Positions 62,415 through 64,000 of a DNA stretch of 64,000 nt are shown here, one piece after another. Origin of the DNA: Leptolinea sp964420995 (GTDB lineage Bacteria > Chloroflexota > Anaerolineae > Anaerolineales > Anaerolineaceae); NCBI GenBank assembly GCA_964420995.1, contig CAYQUX010000008.1, forward strand, positions 1-64,000, written 5' to 3'. The notes beneath the pieces are model-generated. The model searched no databases. It had not been told where the DNA came from and saw only the letters and a program-made list of their open reading frames with translations. Each line of letters starts with the position of its first letter. Position 1 is the stretch's first letter. A program made the position numbers and the translations under genes.

Positions 62415-63539
62415 ATGACACACCCTGTTGACCTGTCTGTTTCACTGTTTAATCACACCTTCCGCAACCCGGTCATCCCCGCCGCCGGCCCCAACGTGGG
62501 CTCGGGCGCGATGATCCGCCGCTCGGCGGAAGGTGGCGCAGGCGGACTGCTTGCCAAGACCATCTCCCGCGTGGCCGCGCCGGTACCCCACCCCAATATG
62601 GCGCGTTATGGCAAAGACAGCCTGTTGAATACCGAACTGTGGAGCGAACACGCCCCCGAACGCTGGTTCGAACGCGAGTACGGAATCGCAATGACGGCCG
62701 CAAAGGAACACGGCCTGCCGCTGATCGCCAGTGTGGGCTACACCGCCGAAGACCTGGCGTCGCTGGGTCCGCGCCTGGAACAAATCGGCATCGATATCAT
62801 TGAATTTTCCATCCATTACCTGGATTCTGAACGCCTGATGGAAACCGCGCGCGCCCTGCGTAATGCCGTAAACATCCCCATCATCGCCAAACTCAGCTCG
62901 CACGCCGGCGACCTGGGCGAGATCGCACGCGTGCTTGACCCGTATGTTGACGGCTTCACCTGCATCAACAGTTTTGGCCCCACCCTGATGATCGACATCG
63001 AGCACGCCGCCACGCCAATGGGCTCCCAGTTTGGTTACGGCTGGCTGTCAGGCGCAGCCATCAAACCGCTGGCCGTGCGTTCCGTGTTCGAGGTGGCGCG
63101 TGTCACCCGCAAACCGGTGATTGGCGTGGGCGGCGTATCCAGCGGCGAGGATGTGATCGAGTTCTTCATGGCCGGCGCGTCGCTGGTGGAGGTGTGCACC
63201 GCCGCCATCCTCAAAGGTCCGCATATTTACGGAAAGATCGCCGAAGAAACCGGTCAGTGGCTGGAAGCGCATGGGTACAGCAGCCTCGACGAGGTCAAAG
63301 GTCTGTACCTGGAAAAATACCGTGAAGGTCAGCCGGTGGTCACCGCGCTCGAATTGACTGCCTACGTGAAAGAGGACGCGTGCAAAGCCTGCGGCCAGTG
63401 CGAGAAAGTCTGCCAGTTTGACGCCCTGCACGCCCCGCTGAAACAGATCGCCCGGGTCGAGGTGGAAAAATGCGCCGCCTGCGGCCTGTGTGTTTCGGTC
63501 TGTCCGTTTGACGCGCTCGAAATGAGTCCGCGCAAATAA
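62415..63539 (+). CDS. Dihydroorotate/dihydropyrimidine dehydrogenase-like Fe-S flavoprotein (PreA-like)
   Basis: 374 aa. FMN-binding TIM barrel (FRNPVIPAAGPNVGSGAMIR, IDIIEFSIHY, IIAKLSSHAGDLGEIAR, NSFGPTLMID, PVIGVGGVSSGEDVIEFFMA) with a C-terminal 2x[4Fe-4S] ferredoxin domain (CKACGQCEKVCQFDA, CAACGLCVSVCPFDA). It resembles PreA of NAD-dependent dihydropyrimidine dehydrogenase; the PreT partner and pyrimidine genes are absent. The catalytic Ser/Cys is not clear from the sequence, so the true substrate is open. Cytosolic. Confidence 0.88.
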   Translation: MTHPVDLSVSLFNHTFRNPVIPAAGPNVGSGAMIRRSAEGGAGGLLAKTISRVAAPVPHPNMARYGKDSLLNTELWSEHAPERWFEREYGIAMTAAKEHGLPLIASVGYTAEDLASLGPRLEQIGIDIIEFSIHYLDSERLMETARALRNAVNIPIIAKLSSHAGDLGEIARVLDPYVDGFTCINSFGPTLMIDIEHAATPMGSQFGYGWLSGAAIKPLAVRSVFEVARVTRKPVIGVGGVSSGEDVIEFFMAGASLVEVCTAAILKGPHIYGKIAEETGQWLEAHGYSSLDEVKGLYLEKYREGQPVVTALELTAYVKEDACKACGQCEKVCQFDALHAPLKQIARVEVEKCAACGLCVSVCPFDALEMSPRK

Positions 63540-63643
63540 AAATCATTTCATAAAAACAGACAGTTTTTGTCGGAATACGGTATAGTTAGGGCGCATACAC
63601 GACGGTTGATCCGCCGGATACTTGATAATACAGCGAGAACATC

Positions 63644-64000
63644 ATGAACCTTTCAGATATATTAAAGGAAAACAAAGTCCACTTCAGCTTTGAATTTTTC
63701 CCTCCCAAAACCGAAGATGCCTCCTGCCGTTTGCTTGAGACCATCAGCAAGTTGTCACCCATCCAGCCTTCCTTTGTCAGTGTCACCTATGGCGCGGGGG
63801 GTTCAACGAATGAACTGACACAAAACCTGGTCATCCGCCTGAAGCAGGAAACGCCGTTGAATATAGTGGCGCATCTGACGGCGGTCGGCGCGAGCCGCGA
63901 TGATATCCGCGGACAACTGGAAAAATACGCGGCGGCCGGTATTAACAACGTGGTCGCACTGCGCGGCGATCCCCCCCGCGGCAACCCGGATTTCACCCCT
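63644..64000 (+). CDS. metF: Methylenetetrahydrofolate reductase (N-terminal part, runs off the window)
   Basis: 119 codons to the window end, in frame. Starts MNLSDILKENKVHFSFEFFP PKTEDA, the MetF signature (SFEFFPPKT); FVSVTYGAGGST and VALRGDPPRG are the folate- and FAD-contacting strands. The enzyme makes 5-methyl-THF for methionine synthesis. The Glu of FEFF is the catalytic acid. No SAM riboswitch is visible in the 104 bp upstream. Confidence 0.95.
   Translation, partial: MNLSDILKENKVHFSFEFFPPKTEDASCRLLETISKLSPIQPSFVSVTYGAGGSTNELTQNLVIRLKQETPLNIVAHLTAVGASRDDIRGQLEKYAAAGINNVVALRGDPPRGNPDFTP

Noticed and set aside
63540..63643. SAM riboswitch upstream of metF
   Set aside because: The 104-bp leader is too short and lacks the conserved stems; no T-box was seen before glnS or gltX either.
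1..64000. CRISPR array, IS element, integrase or phage genes
   Set aside because: No regularly spaced short repeats, transposase motifs or tyrosine/serine recombinase motifs were found on either strand.

Overview
The window looks like a chromosomal segment of a Chloroflexota bacterium, most likely Anaerolineae. This is inferred from gene content: a MalT-type LuxR ATPase regulator, many one-off lipoproteins and secreted WD40/PD40 proteins, FecR-type anchored proteins, a GlnRS next to a GluRS, and a single-ORF LarC. No rRNA, tRNA, CRISPR array, IS transposase or integrase was recognised. Most genes have mid GC, but several (about 10.0-12.6, 22.9-27.2, 53.2-54.6 and 55.2-56.8 kb) are clearly AT-rich and look acquired.

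Layout. 0-6 kb: four unrelated + strand genes (FecR-like membrane protein, nucleoside hydrolase, EamA transporter, RibD/DHFR-like reductase), each followed by a degenerate copy of one intergenic repeat family. 6.1-9.5 kb: glnS and gltX on the minus strand. 9.7-12.6 kb: AT-rich island with a PLD-like protein and a protein whose C-terminus resembles pPIWI-associating nucleases, a candidate defence pair. 12.8-21 kb: VOC protein, flavin reductase, large LuxR/MalT-type regulator and, after an 11-bp iteron cluster, a probable operon of a small protein, CPBP protease, NmrA-like protein, flavodoxin and serine hydrolase. 21-29 kb: membrane protein, nucleotidyltransferase, degenerate gluzincin protein, a 4-TM gene between two attC-like structures, STAS-like protein, methyltransferase and VanZ. 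29-34 kb: aldo/keto reductase, lipoprotein, truncated immunity-like protein, DUF438-like PAS protein, MDR oxidoreductase, DUF4256. 34.4-37.2 kb: larB-larE-larC behind a MerR-type promoter. 37-45 kb: DUF1295 protein, fRMsr, GT-B-like enzyme, ung, padR-hydrolase operon, MBL hydrolase. 45.7-59.9 kb: large secreted or anchored proteins, chimeras, duplicated fragments, PD40 and WD40 proteins, GIY-YIG. 60-64 kb: tetR-SDR-membrane operon with operators in its promoter, PreA-like Fe-S dehydrogenase and the start of metF.

The most unusual signal is the gene-repeat-(terminator)-(promoter)-gene pattern. At least ten + strand copies of one repeat family, up to about 240 bp, follow diverse genes. They share a hairpin and, when translated, an eroded C-terminal peptide (DELxFERIIYL ... 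GEEQPRIGMPACT ... MVTRKI ... MLIYGYKFRPVLA-stop). Window base 1 starts inside an uninterrupted copy of that reading frame. A second remnant family (two copies), attC-like sites, and internally deleted gene fragments (DUF4256, VOC, DUF4386-like, DinB-like) suggest a region built by repeated insertion, duplication and decay of gene cassettes.
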